Shown: positions 25,922-42,090, counted from the stretch's first letter. The stretch is DNA of 64,000 nt from Liolophura sinensis (GCF_032854445.1 NW_027017958.1:62001-126000); one strand, 5' to 3'. Program-made: numbers and translations. The notes: generated by a model from the sequence alone, not told the origin.

Positions 25922-28900
25922 ATGCTCAGTTACAAGATGAACATTGTAATCATTATAATAACATGTTCAGTTACCAGAGAGAACGACGTTAAGACCCAAG
26001 CACTCACTCAGTTACCAGATGAACATTGTAATCATTATATTAGGATGTTCAGTTACAAGATGAACATTGTAATCAATATAATAGCATATTCAGTTACAAA
26101 GTGAACATTGTAATCGACATAATAGCATGTTTAGTTACAAAATGAACATTGTAATCATTATACTAGTATGCCCAGTTACAAGATGAACATTGTTATCAGT
26201 ATAATGGCATGTTCAGTTACAACATGAACATTGTAATCATTATAATAGCATGTTCAGTTACAAGATGAACATTGTAATCAGTATAATAGCATGCTCAGTT
26301 ACAAAATTAATATTGTAATCATTATAATAGCGTCAACGGTTACAAAATCATCATTGTAATCAATATAATAGCATGCTCAGTTACAAAATTAATATTGCAG
26401 TTACTATATTAGCATATTTCATTACAAGATGAACATTGTAATCAGTATTATAGCATATGTAGTTACAAGATGAACATTGTAATCATTATAAAAACATCAT
26501 CAGTGACAAGGTGAACATTGTAATCAGTATAAAAGCATTGTCAGTTGCAAAATGGACATTGTAATCATTACATTAGCATATTAACTTACAAGATGAATAT
26601 TGTAATCATTATAATAACATCATCAGTTACAAACAAACATTGTATTCATTATATTAGCACGTTCAATTACAAGATGAACATTGTAATCATTATAAAAGCA
26701 TGTTCAGTTACAAGGTGAACATTGTAATCATTATAAAAACATGCTCAGTTACTAGATGAACATTTAAATCATTATAATAGCATGTTCAGTTACAAGGTGG
26801 ACATTTTAATCAGTATAAAAGCATGCTCAGTTGCAAAATGGACATTGTAATCATTACATTAGCATATTCAGTTACAAGATGAATATTGTAACATTATAAT
26901 AACATCATCAGTTACAAAATGAACATTGTATTCATTATATTAGCACGTTCAATTACAAGATGAACATTGTAATCATTATAATATCATGCTCAGTTGCAAG
27001 ATGAAGATTGTAATCGACATAATAGCATGTTCAGTTACAAGATGAACATTGTAATCATTGTAATAGCATGTTCAGTTACAAAGTGAACATTGTAATCGAC
27101 ATAATAGCATGTTTAGTTACAAGATGAACATTGTAATCATTGTAATAGCATGTTCAGTTACAAAGTGAACATTGTAATCGACATAATAGCATGTTCAGTT
27201 ACAAGATGAACATTGTAATCATTATAAAAACATCATCAGTTGCAAGGTGAACATTGTAATTAGAATACAAGCATGCTCAGTTGCAAAATGGACATTGTAA
27301 TCATTACAATAGCATATTTAGGTACAAGATGAACATTGTAATCATTATAATAGGGTGCTCAGTTACAATATGAACATTGTAATCATTATAATAGCATGTT
27401 CAGTTACAGGATGAACATTGTAATAATTTAATAGCGTGTTCAGTTACAAAATGAACATTGAAACCATTATAAGAGAATGTTCAGTGCCAAGATAAACATT
27501 GCAATCATTATAATAGCATATTCAGTTACAAGATGAACATTATAATAACCTAATACTGTGTTCAGTTACAAAATGAACATTAAAATTGTTATAATAGCAC
27601 GTTCAGTGACAAGGTGAACATTTAAATCATTATAATAGCATGCTCAGTTACAAGGTGAACATTGTAATCATTATAATAGCGTCAACTGTTACAAAATCAT
27701 CATTATAATCAATATAATAGCATGCCTAGTTGCAAAATGAATATTGCAATCATTATATTAGCATATTTCATTACAAGATGAACATTGTAATCATTATTAT
27801 AGCATATGTAGTTATAAGATGAGCATTGTAATCAGTGTAAAAGCATGTTCTGTTGCAAAATGAACATTGTAATCATTATTTTAGCATGTTCAGTTACAAG
27901 ATGAACATTGTAATCATAATAACAGCATGGTCAGTTACAAGATGAACACTGTAATCATTGTAATAGCATGTTCAGTTACTAGATTACCATTGTAATAATT
28001 TAATAGCGTGTTCAGTTACAAAATGAACATTGAAATCATTATAATAGAATGTTCATTGGCAAGATGAACATTGTAATCATTATAATAGCATATTCAGTTA
28101 CAAGATGAACATTATAATAACCTAATACCGTGTTCATTTACAAAATGAACATTAAAATTATAAAAATAGCACGTTCAGTGACAAAATGATCATTAAAATT
28201 ATTATAATAGCATGCTCAGTTACAAGGTGAACATTGTAATCATTATAATAGCGTCAACGGTTACAAGATGAACATTGTAAAAGTTAAAATAGCGTGTTCA
28301 GATACAAAATGAACATTGAAATCATTATAATAGAATGTTCAGTGGCAAGATAAACATTGTAATCATTATAATAGCATATTCAGTTACAAGATGAACATTA
28401 TAATAACCTAATACCGTGTTCATTTACAAAATGAACATTGAAATTATTAAAATAGCACGTTCAGTGACAAAATGATCATTAAAATTATTATAATAGCATG
28501 CTCAGTTACAAGGTGAACATTGTAATCATTATAATAGCGTCAACGGTTACAAGATGAACATTGTAAAAGTTAAAATAGCATGTTCAGTTACGAAGTGAAC
28601 ATTATAATCATTATAATAGCATGCTCAGTTGCAAGATAAACATTGTAATCATTATAATATCATTTTCAGTTACAAGATGAAAATTGTAATCGACATAATA
28701 GCATGTTTAGTTGCATGATGAACATTGTAATCATTGTAATAGCATGTTCAGTTACAAAGTAAACATTGTAATCATTATAATAGCCTTAACGGTTACAAAA
28801 TCATCATTGTAATCAATATAATAGCATGCACAGTTACAAAATGAATATTGCAATCATTATATTAGCATATTTCATAACAAGATGAACATTGTAATCATTA

Positions 28901-31900
28901 TTATAGCATATGTAGTTACAAGATGAACACTGTAATCATTATAAAAACATCATCAGTTACAAGGTGGACATTGTAATCAGTGTAAAACCATGCTCAGTTG
29001 CAAAATGGACATTGTAATCATTACATTAGCATGTTCAGTTACAAGATGAACATTGTAATCATTATAATATCATGCTCAGTTGCAAGATGAAGATTGTAAT
29101 CGAGATAATAGCATGTTCAGTTACAAGATGAACATTGTAATCATTGTAATAGCATGTTCAGTTACAAAGTGAACATTGTAATTAGTATACAAGCATGCTC
29201 AGTTGCAAAATGGACATTGTAATCATTACAATAGCATATTCAGTTACAAGATGAACATTGTAATCATTATAATAATGTGCTCCGTTACAAGGTGAACATT
29301 GGAATCATTACAATAGCGTGCTCAGTTACAAGATGATCATTGTAATCATTAAAAAAACATGCCCAGTTACAAGATGAACATTGTAAAAGGTATAATATCA
29401 TGTTCAGTTACGAAGTGAACATTGTAATCATTACAAAAGCATGCTCAGTTGCATGATAAACATTGTAATCATTAAAATATCATTTTCAGTTAAAAGATGA
29501 AGATTGTAATCGACATAATAGCATGTTCAGTTACAAGATAAACATTGTAATCATTGTAATAGCATGTTCAGTTACAAAGTAAACATTGTAATTATTATAT
29601 TAGCGTCAACTGTTACAAAATCATCATTGTAATCAATATAATAGTATGCTCAGTTACAAAATGAATATTGCAATTATTATATTAGCATATTTCATTACAA
29701 GATGAACATTGTAATCATTATTATAGCATATGTAGTTACAAGATAAACATTGTAATCATTTTAAAAACATCATCAGTTACAAGGTGAACATTGTAATCAG
29801 TATAAAAGCATACTCAGTTGCAAAATGGACATTGTAATCATTATAATCATATTCACTTACAAGATGAATATTGTAATCATTATAATAACATCATCAGTTA
29901 CAAAATAAACATTGTATTCATTATATTAGCACGTTCAATTACAAGATGAACATTGTAATCATTATAAACAGCATGTTCAGTTGCAAGGTGAACATTGTAA
30001 TCGTTATAAAAACATGCTCAGTTACAAGATGAACATTGTAATCATTATAATAGCATGTTCAGTTACAAGGTGGACATTGTAATCAGTATAAAAGCATGCT
30101 CAGTTGCAAAATGGACATTGTAATCATTACATTAGCATATTCACTTACAAGATGAACATTGTAATTATTATAATAACATCATCAGTTACAAAATGAACAT
30201 TGTATTCATTATATTAGCACGTTAAACTACAAGATGAACATTGTAATCATTATAATATCATGCTCAGTTTCAAGATGAAGATTGTAATCGACATAATAGC
30301 ATGTTCAGTTACAAGATGAACATTGTAATCATTGTAATAGCATGTTCAGTTACAAAGTGAACATTGTAATCCTTATAATTGCATGTTCAGTTACAAGATG
30401 AACATTGTAATCATTATAAAAACATCATCAGTTGCAAGGTGAACATTGTTATCAGTATACAAGCATGCTCAGTTGCAAAATGGACAGTGTAATCATTACA
30501 ATAGCATAGTCAGTTACATGATGAACATTGTAATCATTATAATAATGTGCTCAGTTACAAGGTGAACATTGTAATCATTACAAAAGAGTGCTCAGTTACA
30601 AGATGAACATTGTAATCATTATAAAAACATCATCAGTTACAAGGTGAACATTGTAATCAGTATAAAAGCATGCTCAGTTGCAAAATGGACATTGTAATCA
30701 TTACATTAGCATATTCACTTACAAGATGAATATTGTAATCATTATAATAACATCATCAGTTACAAAATAAACATTGTATTCATTATATTAGCACGTTCAA
30801 TTACAAGATGAACATTGTAATCATTATAAAAGCATGTTTAGTTGCAAGGTGAACATTGTAATCATTATAAAAACATGCTCAGTTACAAGATTAACATTGA
30901 AGTCATTATAATAGCATGTTCAGTTACAAGGTGGACATTGTAATCAGTATAAAAGCATGCTCAGTTGGAGAATGGACATTATAATTATTACATTAGCATA
31001 TTCAGTTACAAGATGAATATTGTAATCATTATAATAACATCATCAGTTACAAAATGAACATTGTATTCATTATATTAGCACGTTCAATTACAAGATGATC
31101 ATTGTAATCATTATAATATCATGCTCAGTTGCAAGATGAATATTGTAATCGACATAATAGCATGTTCAGTTACAAGATGAACATTGTAATCATTGTAATA
31201 GCATGTTCAGTTACAAAGTGAACATTGTAATCCTTATAATTGCATGTTCAGTTACCAGATGAACATTGTAATCATTATAAAAACATCATCAGTTGCAAGG
31301 TGAACATTGTAATCAGTATACAAGCATGCTCAGTTGCAAAATGGACATTGTAATCATTACAATAGCATATTCAGGTACAAGATGATGTTGTAATCATTAT
31401 AATAATGTGCTCAGTTACAAGGTGAACATTGTAATCATTACAATATCGTGCTCAGTTACAATATGAACATTGTAATAATTTAATAGCGTGTTCAGTTACA
31501 AAATGAACATTGAAACCATTATAAGAGAATGTTCAGTGCCAAGATAAACATTGCAATCATTATAATAGCATATTCAGTTACAAGATGAACATTATAATAA
31601 CCTAATACTGTGTTCAGTTACAAAATGAACATTAAAATTGTGATAATAGCACGTTCAGTGACAAGGTGAACATTTAAATCATTATAATAGCATGCTCAGT
31701 TACAAGGTGAACATTGTAATCATTATAATAGCGTCAACTGTTTCAAAATCATCAATGTAATCAATATAATAGCATGCCTAGTTACAAAATGAATATTGCA
31801 ATTATTATATTAGCATATTTCATTACAAGATGAACATTGTAATCATTATTATAGCATATGTAGTTATAAGATGAGCATTGTTATCAGTATAAAAGCATGT

Positions 31901-32715
31901 TCTGTTGCAAAATGAACATTGTAATCATTATTTTAGCATGTTCAGTTACAAGATGAACATTGTAATCATAATAACAGCATGGTCAGTTACAAGATGAACA
32001 CTGTAATCATTGTAATAGCATGCTCAGTTACAAGATGAACATTGTAATCAGTATTATAGCATATTCGGTTACAGGATGAACATTGCAATAACCTAATACC
32101 GTGTTCAGTTACAAAATGAACATTAAAACTATTATAATATCACTTTCAGTGACATGGTGAACACTGTAATCATTATAATAGCATGTTCAGTTACGAGGTG
32201 AGTATTGTAATTACTAGAATAGCACGTTCAGTTACAAGACACCCTTTGTAATTATTATAATAGCATCTTCAGTTACAAGATAAACATTGTAATCATTATA
32301 TTAGCACGTTTAGTTGAAACGTGAGGATTGTAATTGATATAATAGCATGTTCAGTTACAAGATAAATATTTTAGTTATTGTAATGGCATGTTCATTTACA
32401 AGGTGAACATTGTAATCATTATAATAACATGTTTACTTACAAGATGATCATTGTAATCATCATATTAGGACGTTCAGTTACAAGATGAACATTGTAATTA
32501 TTATAAAAGCATGTTCACTTACTAAATGAACATTGTAATTATTATAATATCATGCTTAGTTACAAGATGAACATTGTTATCAGTATAATAGCATGTTCAG
32601 TAACAACATAAACATTGTAATCATTATAATAGCATGCTCAATTACAAGATGAACATTGTAATCAGTATATTAGCATGCTCAGTTACAAAATTAACAATGT
32701 AATCATTATACTAGT
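25922..32715. repeat. 6,835-bp higher-order unit, copy lacking one monomer (6,794 bp)
   Basis: This is delimited by the SINE-tail marker block. It is 41 bp shorter than the standard unit. The missing monomer is at about 27352: here ATTATAATAGGGTGCTCAG follows directly, where the next copy has an extra AATAATGTGCTCAG monomer (34141-34181). Otherwise it runs parallel to later copies. It includes the tandem ACTAGATTACC block (27978) and the GACACCC marker (32238). Confidence 0.9.
25968..26008 (+). mobile_element. SINE-tail monomer, higher-order copy 1
   Basis: This has the same layout as 11638-11678: CAGTTACCAGA, 30 bases of SINE 3' tail, then CAGTTACCAGA again. It carries GTTAAGACCC where array 1 has GTTAAAACCC, so 27 of 30 bases match the SINE at 13124-13153. 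This substitution is common to all array 2 copies. Confidence 0.8.
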
Positions 32716-32761
32716 ATGCTCAGTTACAAGATGAACATTGTAATCATTATAATAACATGTT

Positions 32762-32802
32762 CAGTTACCAGAGAGAACGACGTTAAGACCCAAGCACTCA
32801 CT
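32762..32802 (+). mobile_element. SINE-tail monomer, higher-order copy 2
   Basis: This is 6,794 bp after the previous one. Its sequence over the monomer is the same, including the GTTAAGACCC variant. Confidence 0.8.
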
Positions 32803-35800
32803 CAGTTACCAGATGAACATTGTAATCAGTATATTAGGATGTTCAGTTACAAGATGAACATTGTAATCAATATAATAGCATATTCAGTTACAAAGTGAAC
32901 ATTGTAATCGACATAATAGCATGTTTAGTTACAAAATGAACATTGTAATCATTATACTAGTATGCCCAGTTACAAGATGAACATTGTTATCAGTATAATG
33001 GCATGTTCAGTTACAAGATGAACATTGTAATCATTATAATAGCATGTTCAGTTACAAGATGAACATTGTAATCAGTATAATAGCATGCTCAGTTACAAAA
33101 TTAATATTGTAATCATTATAATAGCGTCAACGGTTACAAAATCATCATTGTAATCAATATAATAGCATGCTCAGTTACAAAATTATTATTGCAGTTACTA
33201 TATTAGCATATTTCATTACAAGATGAACATTGTAATCAGTATTATAGCATATGTAGTTACAAGATGAACATTGTAATCATTATAAAAACATCATCAGTGA
33301 CAAGGTGAACATTGTAATCAGTATAAAAGCATTCTCAGTTGCAAAATGGACATTGTAATCATTACATTAGCATATTAACTTACAAGATGAATATTGTAAT
33401 CATAATAATAACATCATCAGTTACAAACAAACATTGTATTCATTATATTAGCACGTTCAATTACAAGATGAACATTGTAATCATTATAAAAGCATGTTCA
33501 GTTACAAGGTGAACATTGTAATCATTATAAAAACATGCTCAGTTACTAGATGAACATTTAAATCATTATAATAGCATGTTCAGTTACAAGGTGGACATTT
33601 TAATCAGTATAAAAGCATGCTCAGTTGCAAAATGGACATTGTAATCATTACATTAGCATATTCAGTTACAAGATGAATATTGTAACATTATAATAACATC
33701 ATCAGTTACAAAATGAACATTGTATTCATTATATTAGCACGTTCAATTACAAGATGAACATTGTAATCATTATAATATCATGCTCAGTTGCAAGATGAAG
33801 ATTGTAATCGACATAATAGCATGTTCAGTTACAAGATGAACATTGTAATCATTGTAATAGCATGTTCAGTTACAAAGTGAACATTGTAATCGACATAATA
33901 GCATGTTTAGTTACAAGATGAACATTGTAATCATTGTAATAGCATGTTCAGTTACAAAGTGAACATTGTAATCGACATAATAGCATGTTCAGTTACAAGA
34001 TGAACATTGTAATCATTATAAAAACATCATCAGTTGCAAGGTGAACATTGTAATTAGAATACAAGCATGCTCAGTTGCAAAATGGACATTGTAATCATTA
34101 CAATAGCATATTTAGGTACAAGATGAACATTGTCATCATTATAATAATGTGCTCAGTTACAAGGTGAACATAGTAATCATTACAATAGGGTGCTCAGTTA
34201 CAATATGAACATTGTAATCATTATAATAGCATGTTCAGTTACAGGATGAACATTGTAATAATTTAATAGCGTGTTCAGTTACAAAATGAACATTGAAACC
34301 ATTATAAGAGAATGTTCAGTGCCAAGATAAACATTGCAATCATTATAATAGCATATTCAGTTACAAGATGAACATTATAATAACCTAATACTGTGTTCAG
34401 TTACAAAATGAACATTAAAATTGTTATAATAGCACGTTCAGTGACAAGGTGAACATTTAAATCATTATAATAGCATGCTCAGTTACAAGGTGAACATTGT
34501 AATCATTATAATAGCGTCAACTGTTACAAAATCATCATTATAATCAATATAATAGCATGCCTAGTTGCAAAGTGAATATTGCAATCATTATATTAGCATA
34601 TTTCATTACAAGATGAACATTGTAATCATTATTATAGCATATGTAGTTATAAGATGAGCATTGTAATCAGTATAAAAGCATGTTCTGTTGCAAAATGAAC
34701 ATTGTAATCATTATTTTAGCATGTTCAGTTACAAGATGAACATTGTAATCATAATAACAGCATGGTCAGTTACAAGACGAACACTGTAATCATTGTAATA
34801 GCATGTTCAGTTACTAGATTACCATTGTAATAATTTAATAGCGTGTTCAGTTACAAAATGAACATTGAAATCATTATAATAGAATGTTCATTGGCAAGAT
34901 GAACATTGTAATCATTATAATAGCATATTCAGTTACAAGATGAACATTATAATAACCTAATACCGTGTTCATTTACAAAATGAACATTAAAATTATTAAA
35001 ATAGCACGTTCAGTGACAAAATGATCATTAAAATTATTATAATAGCATGCTCAGTTACAAGGTGAACATTGTAATCATTATAATAGCGTCAACGGTTACA
35101 AGATGAACATTGTAAAAGTTAAAATAGCGTGTTCAGATACAAAATGAACATTGAAATCATTATAATAGAATGTTCAGTGGCAAGATAAACATTGTAATCA
35201 TTATAATAGCATATTCAGTTACAAGATGAACATTATAATAACCTAATACCGTGTTCATTTACAAAATGAACATTAAAATTATTAAAATAGCACGTTCAGT
35301 GACAAAATGATCATTAAAATTATTATAATAGCATGCTCAGTTACAAGGTGAACATTGTAATCATTATAATAGCGTCAACGGTTACAAGATGAACATTGTA
35401 AAAGTTAAAATAGCATGTTCAGTTACGAAGTGAACATTATAATCATTATAATAGCATGCTCAGTTGCAAGATAAACATTGTAATCATTATAATATCATTT
35501 TCAGTTACAAGATGAAAATTGTAATCGACATAATAGCATGTTTAGTTTCATGATGAACATTGTAATCATTGTAATAGCATGTTCAGTTACAAAGTAAACA
35601 TTGTAATCATTATAATAGCCTTAACGGTTACAAAATCATCATTGTAATCAATATAATAGCATGCACAGTTACAAAATGAATATTGCAATCATTATATTAG
35701 CATATTTCATAACAAGATGAACATTGTAATCATTATTATAGCATATGTAGTTACAAGATGAACACTGTAATCATTATAAAAACATCATCAGTTACAACGT

Positions 35801-36109
35801 GGACATTGTAATCAGTGTAAAACCATGCTCAGTTGCAAAATGGACATTGTAATCATTACATTAGCATGTTCAGTTACAAGATGAACATTGTAATCATTAT
35901 AATATCATGCTCAGTTGCAAGATGAAGATTGTAATCGAGATAATAGCATGTTCAGTTACAAGATGAACATTGTAATCATTGTAATAGCATGTTCAGTTAC
36001 AAAGTGAACATTGTAATTAGTATACAAGCATGCTCAGTTGCAAAATGGACATTGTAATCATTACAATAGCATATTCAGTTACAAGATGAACATTGTAATC
36101 ATTATAATA

Positions 36110-38880
36110 ATGTTCTCCGTTACAAGGTGAACATTGGAATCATTACAATAGCGTGCTCAGTTACAAGATGATCATTGTAATCATTAAAAAAACATGCCCA
36201 GTTACAAGATGAACATTGTAAAAGGTATAATATCATGTTCAGTTACGAAGTGAACATTGTAATCATTACAAAAGCATGCTCAGTTGCATGATAAACATTG
36301 TAATCATTAAAATATCATTTTCAGTTAAAAGATGAAGATTGTAATCGACATAATAGCATGTTCAGTTACAAGATAAACATTGTAATCATTGTAATAGCAT
36401 GTTCAGTTACAAAGTAAACATTGTAATTATTATATTAGCGTCAACTGTTACAAAATCATCATTGTAATCAATATAATAGTATGCTCAGTTACAAAATGAA
36501 TATTGCAATTATTATATTAGCATATTTCATTACAAGATGAACATTGTAATCATTATTATAGCATATGTAGTTACAAGATAAACATTGTAATCATTTTAAA
36601 AACATCATCAGTTACAAGGTGAACATTGTAATCAGTATAAAAGCATACTCAGTTGCAAAATGGACATTGTAATCATTATAATCATATTCACTTACAAGAT
36701 GAATATTGTAATCATTATAATAACATCATCAGTTACAAAATAAACATTGTATTCATTATATTAGCACGTTCAATTACAAGATGAACATTGTAATCATTAT
36801 AAACAGCATGTTCAGTTGCAAGGAGAACATTGTAATCATTATAAAAACATGCTCAGTTACAAGATGAACATTGTAATCATTATAATAGCATGTTCAGTTA
36901 CAAGGTGGACATTGTAATCAGTATAAAAGCATGCTCAGTTGCAAAATGGACATTCTAATCATTACATTAGCATATTCACTTACAAGATGAACATTGTAAT
37001 TATTATAATAACATCATCAGTTACAAAATGAACATTGTATTCATTATATTAGCACGTTGAACTACAAGATGAACATTGTAATCATTATAAAATCATGCTC
37101 AGTTTCAAGATGAAGATTGTAATCGACATAATAGCATGTTCAGTTACAAGATGAACATTGTAATAATTGTAATAGCATGTTCAGTTACAAAGTGAACATT
37201 GTAATCCTTATAATTGCATGTTCAGTTACAAGATGAACATTGTAATCATTATAAAAACATCATCAGTTGCAAGGTCAACATTGTTATCAGTATACAAGCA
37301 TGCTCAGTTGCAAAATGCACAGTGTAATCATTACAATAGCATATTCAGTTACATGATGAACATTGTAATCATTATAATAATGTGCTCAGTTACAAGGTGA
37401 ACATTGTAATCATTACAAAAGAGTGCTCAGTTACAAGATGAACATTGTAATCATTATAAAAACATCATCAGTTACAAGGTGAACATTGTAATCAGTATAA
37501 AAGCATGCTCAGTTGCAAAATGGACATTGTAATCATTACATTAGCATATTCACTTACAAGATGAATATTGTAATCATTATAATAACATCATCAGTTACAA
37601 AATAAACATTGTATTCATTATATTAGCACGTTCAATTACAAGATGAACATTGTAATCATTATAAAAGCATGTTTAGTTGCAAGGTGAACATTGTAATCAT
37701 TATAAAAACATGCTCAGTTACAAGATTAACATTGAAGTCATTATAATAGCATGTTCAGTTACAAGGTGGACATTGTAATCAGTATAAAAGCATGCTCAGT
37801 TGGAGAATGGACATTATAATTATTACATTAGCATATTCAGTTACAAGATGAATATTGTAATCATTATAATAACATCATCAGTTACAAAATGAACATTGTA
37901 TTCATTATATTAGCACGTTCAATTACAAGATGATCATTGTAATCATTATAATATCATGCTCAGTTGCAAGATGAATATTGTAATCGACATAATAGCATGT
38001 TCAGTTACAAGATGAACATTATAATCATTGTAATAGCATGTTCAGTTACAAAGTGAACATTGTAATCCTTATAATTGCATGTTCAGTTACCAGATGAACA
38101 TTGTAATCATTATAAAAACATCATCAGTTGCAAGGTGAACATTGTAATCAGTATACAAGCATGCTCAGTTGCAAAATGGACATTGTAATCATTACAATAG
38201 CATATTCAGGTACAAGATGATGTTGTAATCATTATAATAATGTGCTCAGTTACAAGGTGGACATTGTAATCATTACAATATCGTGCTCAGTTACAATATG
38301 AACATTGTAATAATTTAATAGCGTGTTCAGTTACAAAATGAACATTGAAACCATTATAAGAGAATGTTCAGTGCCAAGATAAACATTGCAATCATTATAA
38401 TAGCATATTCAGTTACAAGATGAACATTATAATAACCTAATACTGTGTTCAGTTACAAAATGAACATTAAAATTGTGATAATAGCACGTTCAGTGACAAG
38501 GTGAACATTTAAATCATTATAATAGCATGCTCAGTTACAAGGTGAACATTGTAATCATTATAATAGCGTCAACTGTTACAAAATCATCATTGTAATCAAT
38601 ATAAAAGCATGCCTAGTTACAAAATGAATATTGCAATTATTATATTAGCATATTTCATTACAAGATGAACATTGTAATCATTATTATAGCATATGTAGTT
38701 ATAAGATGAGCATTGTAATCAGTATAAAAGCATGTTCTGTTGCAAAATGAACATTGTAATCATTATTTTAGCATGTTCAGTTACAAGATGAACATTGTAA
38801 TCATAATAACAGCATGGTCAGTTACAAGATGAACACTGTAATCATTGTAATAGCATGCTCAGTTACAAGATGAACATTGT
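36110..38880. repeat. 2,784-bp segment duplicated at 38894-41790 (with internal changes)
   Basis: The right copy starts at a junction inside TGAACATTGTAATCATTATA. There the expected TCAGTATTATAGC continuation (as at 32045) is replaced by ATAATAATGTGCTCCG, as at 36105. The length is four bases short of 68 monomers. The right copy has been altered further by the 368-bp triplication and a 286-bp deletion, so later markers (37218/40452) stand 3,234 apart. Confidence 0.75.
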
Positions 38881-39350
38881 AATCATTATAATAATGTGCT
38901 CCGTTACAAGGTGAACATTGGAATCATTACAATAGCGTGCTCAGTTACAAGATGATCATTGTAATCATTAAAAAAACATGCCCAGTTACAAGATGAACAT
39001 TGTAAAAAGTATAATATCATGTTCAGTTACGAAGTGAACATTGTAATCATTATAAAAGCATGCTCAGTTGCATGATAAACATTGTAATCATTAAAATATC
39101 ATTTTCAGTTAAAAGATGAAGATTGTAATCGACATAATAGCATGTTCAGTTACAAGATAAACATTGTAATCATTGTAATAGCAAGTTCAGTTACAAAGTA
39201 AACATTGTAATTTTTATATTAGCGTCAACCGTTACAAAATCATCATTGTAATCAATATAATAGTATGCTCAGTTACAAAATGAATATTGCAATTATTATA
39301 TTAGCATATTTCATTACAAGATGAACATTGTAATCATTATTATAGCATAT

Positions 39351-40454
39351 GTAGTTACAAGATAAACATTGTAATCATTTTAAAAACATCATCAGTTACA
39401 AGGTGAACATTGTAATCAGTATAAAAGCATACTCAGTTGCAAAATGGACATTGTAATCATTATAATCATATTCACTTACAAGATGAATATTGTAATCATT
39501 ATAATAACATCATCAGTTACAAAATAAACATTGTATTCATTATATTAGCACGTTCAATTACAAGATGAACATTGTAATCATTATAAACAGCATGTTCAGT
39601 TGCAAGGTGAACATTGTAATCATTATAAAAACATGCTCAGTTACAAGATGAACATTGTAATCATTATAATAGCATGTTCAGTTACAAGGTGGACATTGTA
39701 ATCATTATTATAGCATATGTAGTTACAAGATAAACATTGTAATCATTTTAAAAACATCATCAGTTACAAGGTGAACATTGTAATCAGTATAAAAGCATAC
39801 TCAGTTGCAAAATGGACATTGTAATCATTATAATCATATTCACTTACAAGATGAATATTGTAATCATTATAATAACATCATCAGTTACAAAATAAACATT
39901 GTATTCATTATATTAGCACGTTCAATTACAAGATGAACATTGTAATCATTATAAACAGCATGTTCAGTTGCAAGGTGAACATTGTAATCCTTATAAAAAC
40001 ATGCTCAGTTACAAAATGAACATTGTAATCATTATAATAGCATGTTCAGTTACAAGGTGGACATTGTAATCATTATTATAGCATATGTAGTTACAAGATA
40101 AACATTGTAATCATTTTAAAAACATCATCAGTTACAAGGTGGACATTGTAATCAGTATAAAAGCATGCTCAGTTGCAAAATGGACATTGTAATCATTACA
40201 TTAGCATATTCACTTACAAGATGAACATTGTAATTATTATAATAACATCATCAGTTACAAAATGAACATTGTATTTATTATATTAGCACGTTAAACTACA
40301 AGATGAACATTGTAATCATTATAATATCATGCTCAGTTTCAAGATGAAGATTGTAATCGACATAATAGCATGTTCAGTTACAAGATGAACATTGTAATCA
40401 TTGTAATAGCATGTTCAGTTACAAAGTGAACATTGTAATCCTTATAATTGCATG
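39351..40454. repeat. 368-bp triplication (9 monomers)
   Basis: GTAGTTACAAGATAAACATTG starts at 39351, 39719 and 40087, spaced exactly 368 bp. The first two spans are complete. The third departs near 40137, where GGTGGACATTGTAATCAGT follows earlier than expected. The junctions lie in TGGACATTGTAATCA, sequence shared by the two fused monomers. Confidence 0.85.
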
Positions 40455-41799
40455 TTCAGTTACAAGATGAACATTGTAATCATTATAAAAACATCATCAG
40501 TTGCAAGGTCAACATTGTTATCAGTATACAAGCATGCTCAGTTGCAAAATGGACAGTGTAATCATTACAATAGCATATTCAGTTACATGATGAACATTGT
40601 AATCATTATAATAATGTGCTCAGTTACAAGGTGAACATTGTAATCATTACAATAGCGTGCTCAGTTACAAGATGAACATTGTAATCATTATAAAAACATC
40701 ATCAGTTACAAGGTGAACATTGTAATCATTATAAAAACATCATCAGTTACAAGGTGAACATTGTAATCAGTATAAAAGCATGCTCAGTTGCAAAATGGAC
40801 ATTGTAATCATTACATTAGCATATTCACTTACAAGATGAATATTGTAATCATTATAATAACATCATCAGTTACAAAATAAACATTGTATTCATTATATTA
40901 GCACGTTCAATTACAAGATGAACATTGTAATCATTATAAAAGCATGTTTAGTTGCAAGGTGAACATTGTAATCATTATAAAAACATGCTCAGTTACAAGA
41001 TTAACATTGAAGTCATTATAATAGCATGTTCAGTTACAAGGTGGACATTGTAATCAGTATAAAAGCATGCTCAGTTGGAGAATGGACATTATAATTATTA
41101 CATTAGCATATTCAGTTACAAGATGAATATTGTAATCATTATAATAACATCATCAGTTACAAAATGAACATTGTATTCATTATATTAGCACGTTCAATTA
41201 CAAGATGATCATTGTAATCATTATAATATCATGCTCAGTTGCAAGATGAATATTGTAATCGACATAATAGCATGTTCAGTTAAAAGATGAACATTGTAAT
41301 CATTGTAACAGCATGTTCAGTTACAAAGTGAACATTGTAATCCTTATAATTGCATGTTCAGTTACCAGATGAACATTGTAATCATTATAAAAACATCATC
41401 AGTTGCAAGGTGAACATTGTAATCAGTATACAAGCATGCTCAGTTGCAAAATGGACATTGTAATCATTACAATAGCATATTCAGGTACAAGATGATGTTG
41501 TAATCATTATAATAATGTGCTCAGTTACAAGGTGAACATTGTAATCATTACAATATCGTGCTCAGTTACAATATGAACATTGTAATAATTTAATAGCGTG
41601 TTCAGTTACAAAATAAACATTGAAACCATTATAAGAGAATGTTCAGTGCCAAGATAAACATTGCAATCATTATAATAGCATATTCAGTTACAAGATGAAC
41701 ATTATAATAACCTAATACTGTGTTCAGTTACAAAATGAACATTAAAATTGTGATAATAGCACGTTCAGTGACAAGTTGAACATTTAAATCATTATAATA

Positions 41800-42090
41800 G
41801 CATGTTCAGTTACAACATGAACATTGTAATCATTATAATAGCATGCTCAATTACAAGATGAACATTGTAATCAGTAAAATAGCATGCTCAGTTACAAAAT
41901 TAAAATTGTAATCATTATACTAGTATGCTCAATTACAAGATGAACATTGTAATAATTATAATAGCTTGCTCAAATACGAGATGAGCAATGTAATTATTAT
42001 AATAGCATGCTCAATTAAAAGAAAAAAATTGTAATCAGTATAATAGCATGCTCAGTTACAAAATGAACATTGTAATCATTATACTAGTTT
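41800..42090. repeat. Block of divergent monomers lacking the SINE tail
   Basis: Monomers here follow the order that leads to the SINE-tail marker in other units (AACATGAACATTG, AAATTAAAATTG, ACTAGTATGCTCAATTAC). Where that marker should come there are instead monomers seen nowhere else in the window (GCTCAAATACGAGATGAGC and CTCAATTAAAAGAAAAAAAT). From 42083 the sequence again matches the region after the marker. It may preserve a version without the SINE tail, or a separate diverged branch. Confidence 0.65.
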
